A stretch of DNA of 64,000 nucleotides from Paralithodes platypus (lineage: Eukaryota; Arthropoda; Malacostraca; Decapoda; Lithodidae), in NCBI GenBank assembly GCA_032716605.1, contig CM064551.1, positions 47,862,674-47,926,673 of the forward strand, read 5' to 3'. The notes under the pieces were generated by a model. It had not been told where the DNA came from. It did no database searches and was given only the letters and a program-made list of their open reading frames with translations. How positions within the stretch are numbered: position 1 is the first letter of the stretch; each line of letters starts with the position of its first letter. Shown one piece after another: positions 61,463-64,000 of this stretch. The position numbers and the translations under genes are program-made.

Positions 61463-61932
61463 CTGCATGACAGTGTGGTAATCCCGACACTAACTTACGG
61501 AAGCGAAGCATGGACGTTCGGGAAGAGACTTAGACCAAGAGTGAGAACGGTGGAAATGAGTTACTTGAGAAGTGCGTGCGGAGTTACATGGAGGGATAGA
61601 CAGACGAATGAGGAAGTAAGAAGGAGGTGTGGTGTGGAGGTAGATGTGCTGGAAAGTGTGAAAAGGAACAACTTGAGATGGTTTGGCCATATGGAACGTA
61701 TGGAAAGCGAGAGATTGACTAAGAGGGTGTACGAGAGCGAGGTGGAAGGACAGAGAGGGAGAGGTGCACCGAAGGAGAGGTGGAAGGATGGAGTGAGGAA
61801 GTATATGAATGAAGGCGGTGCTGGTTGGGAGGAGGGGCGTCGACTGACTGGGGACAGAGGTGCATGGGGGCGGTTCGTTCGTGGCCACCCCTTCGGGGAT
61901 CACGGCGTCAGGCAATAGATAGATAGATAGAC
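61463..61932 (+). mobile_element. RTE-like element copy F, 3' end
   Basis: Starts at ctgcatgacagtgtgg and runs to the GATA tail at 61915-61932. The open frame to 61918 keeps E-A-W-T-F, W-F-G-H-M-E-R-M and the hairpin-coded end, with TAG in the first repeat unit. 5'-truncated. Confidence 0.9.
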
Positions 61933-62129
61933 TTCTCTTCTGGAATAATCAGAGGAATGCCTTGTCTGAAATAATAGAACAAATGCCACCCTACACAGTT
62001 AATAAGCATAACTTAGTTCAATACTACCATCTACTTTCCTGCAACATCATACCTATCATATATCACTATTTAAGTATCTGTTTAAACACACAGCTACCAA
62101 ATAATTGTGAATTCCTGATACAAAAAGTA

Positions 62130-62322
<193 letters not shown>

Positions 62323-62511
62323 ATCAGAATCAGAATATTTATTTTTCCATTTTACAATGGTTCTTCACATAAAACATTAAAAAATATTAAAATACATACA
62401 TTATATATATACAGTACATATTTACAATAAGAAACATCTCTAGTATGTTACTATGGACAGTCTTCAATATCTATAAAAAAATTACAGTTACAGTATTATT
62501 ACATTTTTTGT

Positions 62512-63648
62512 CTATAGATCCATTTCATGTTTCAGAATATAATCTTTTAATATATGCTTAAACGTATTTAGGTTATTTGTGTCCTTTACTGATCTCGGCA
62601 ACCTATTCCATATTTTAGGACCTGCTACCAAAAGCGATCGTTCACCATAAAAGGTGTTTGTTCTCTGTACATATAGATGGTTTTGCTGTCTTGTGTTACT
62701 ATTTATGATTTCATTAACAATAGGAAAGTGTATTAGCCAGTTTGGAATTCGCTTATGCCTTTCTTTATACACCGCAATAGCTGTATCATATATATATTTT
62801 TGCTTTATTTTTAGCCACTCTAATTCCTTTATTATCGGAGTTACATGGTCGTATTTTTTTGCTCCACCCACTGCTACCTTTGCAGCAAAATTCTGCATTT
62901 TTTGTACAGTATTTAATATAGTGCAATTAGTTGAACCCCATATCATTATGCAATAATTTATCAAACTTAAAATTAGCGATTGAATCACAGTGACCCTAGT
63001 AGCTTTGTCAAAATTACCTTTTATACGATTCACATACATCAACGTTCCCATGACTTTCTTGTTCAGTTCACTTGTGTGTTTGTTGAAAAGCATGTTACAA
63101 TCTATATGTAGACCTAAATTTGTTACATGTGTACAAGGTAAAATTTTATGATCATCGAGTTGTATACATACATTTGAGGGTATTTGGGATAAAAGCTGTC
63201 TAGTGCCAAGGAAAATGCATTGAGTTTTATTTGCATTCAACATAAGACCATTTCTCTGGAAATATTGTTTCACTATTTTGAGTGTATTTTCTGTTTTGCT
63301 AATTACATTAGTTAGTTCATCCAGAGTGCCTGAGTGAAGTATCTGTATATCATCAGCATACTGAATGAGCAAACAATCTTTAACATAGTTTAGTAAATCA
63401 TTGACAAATATAATAAATAGAATGGGTCCTAGAATAGAGCCTTGAGGCACTCCATATGTTACATGTAAAGTAGGTGAGACTGTATCACCCAACTGCACAG
63501 CCTGTGTCCTATCGGTCAAGTAATTCATAAGCCAGAATGAGTCAATATTTAATTTTTTGCATTTTTCTAACAATATTTGATGACTGACACTGTCGAAAGC
63601 TTTAGACAAATCAAGCAGTGTTAGTAAAGACACTTTTTTGTTATCCAT
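62512..63648 (-). CDS. Reverse transcriptase palm to C-terminus of the right-edge element
   Basis: 378 codons. T-L-L-D-L-S-K-A-F-D-S-V near residue 10, Y-G-V-P-Q-G-S-I-L-G-P near 66, catalytic Q-Y-A-D-D-I-Q-I near 97, N-L-G-L-H-I-D near 180, I-N-Y-C-I-M-I-W-G near 240, and a C-terminal I-W-N-R-L-P-R-S-V-K-D motif. Catalytic Asp residues are intact. The preceding frame (63971-63621) overlaps in another phase. Confidence 0.87.
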   Translation of the reverse strand: MDNKKVSLLTLLDLSKAFDSVSHQILLEKCKKLNIDSFWLMNYLTDRTQAVQLGDTVSPTLHVTYGVPQGSILGPILFIIFVNDLLNYVKDCLLIQYADDIQILHSGTLDELTNVISKTENTLKIVKQYFQRNGLMLNANKTQCIFLGTRQLLSQIPSNVCIQLDDHKILPCTHVTNLGLHIDCNMLFNKHTSELNKKVMGTLMYVNRIKGNFDKATRVTVIQSLILSLINYCIMIWGSTNCTILNTVQKMQNFAAKVAVGGAKKYDHVTPIIKELEWLKIKQKYIYDTAIAVYKERHKRIPNWLIHFPIVNEIINSNTRQQNHLYVQRTNTFYGERSLLVAGPKIWNRLPRSVKDTNNLNTFKHILKDYILKHEMDL

Positions 63649-63971
63649 ATTAGTATATATTTATTAGTTAATAAAGTGAGGGCTGTTTCCGTTGATAAAT
63701 TTGGCCGAAAACCATGTTGACTTATAGAAAGCAGATTGTTGTTTTCCAAGTGCGACATATACTGATTTGTGGCGACTTTCTCTAAAACTTTTGATAATAT
63801 TGGGAGAAGTGAAATGGGTCTATAATTACCAACACAATCTTTGTCTCCATTTTTATATATTGGTTTAATTATAGCATGCTTCCACATTTTCGGGAACTTA
63901 CCAGTTACTATCGAGGTGTTTATTATACAGGTTAAGTAAGATATTGTAACATACAATGCATCTTTTAACAT
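63621..63971 (-). pseudogene. RT fingers of the right-edge element
   Basis: Contains K-P-I-Y-K-N-G-D-K, N-Y-R-P-I-S-L-L-P-I-L-S-K and Q-H-G-F-R-P-N-L-S-T-E-T-A. A frameshift near 63640 detaches it from the palm; the last codons are a false tail. Confidence 0.85.
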
Positions 63972-64000
63972 CTGAAGAGAAATCCCATCAGAACCACAAG

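Noticed and set aside
61490..61915. 141-codon minus-strand frame
   Set aside because: Reverse-strand shadow of RTE copy F; the same shadow recurs opposite every copy of the family.

Overview
This window is arthropod nuclear DNA, most likely from a decapod-type crustacean. The evidence is spliced host exons, many APE-type non-LTR retrotransposons, a DIRS element, tRNA-derived SINEs, numerous TTAA- and TA-flanked non-autonomous DNA transposons, and short TTAGG-like runs. Taxonomy is inference; no single sequence here fixes the species. There is no operon, CRISPR array or rRNA. A 100-base N gap lies at 27584-27683.

Host genes. Two small plus-strand exons at 14.4-14.8 kb encode a piece of the kinase domain of ULK1/2 (Atg1). 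Four minus-strand exons at 61.2, 55.7, 32.4 and 27.9 kb encode consecutive parts of phytanoyl-CoA 2-hydroxylase (PHYH). PHYH is split by a 23-kb intron that holds most of the mobile elements. The two PHYH exons nearest the gap carry single-base insertions that break the frame, which looks like assembly error or decay.

Retrotransposons. (i) An RTE-like family with six copies at 2.35, 16.8 (its 5' half lies at 23.8), 25-26.9, 28.3-31.4, 41.4 and 61.5 kb. Its stop codon lies in the first unit of a (GATA)n tail and a 3' hairpin lies inside the coding sequence. (ii) A CR1/L2-like family at 0.9-3.0 kb and 17.7-23.8 kb, whose ORF1 has a PHD finger plus CCCH zinc fingers. (iii) Poly(A)-tailed Jockey-like elements at 4.1-5.7, 6.6-9.7 and 19.4-19.8 kb. 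(iv) A single-ORF element in two near-complete copies (37.3-41.1 and 55.95-59.95 kb) carrying a 2A-type ribosome-skipping motif, a PHD finger, endonuclease and RT. (v) A further RT element runs off the right edge from 62.3 kb.

DIRS. A structurally complete tyrosine-recombinase element spans 43413-52345. It has about 290-bp inverted terminal repeats, an internal complementary region that is an exact copy of the joined ends, gag-, RT/RNase H- and recombinase-like coding regions, and a nested 1.9-kb DNA transposon. It sits inside a Harbinger-like MITE, itself inside the PHYH intron.

DNA transposons. At least five families of TTAA-flanked (piggyBac/Kolobok-like) MITEs, two TA-flanked (pogo/Tc1-mariner-like) families, two TTA-flanked (Harbinger-like) elements, hAT and mariner remnants. 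The most informative feature of the window is its nesting: for several insertions the uninterrupted (empty) site is visible in another copy of the host repeat within the same 64 kb, so ends, target duplications and order of insertion can be read directly.
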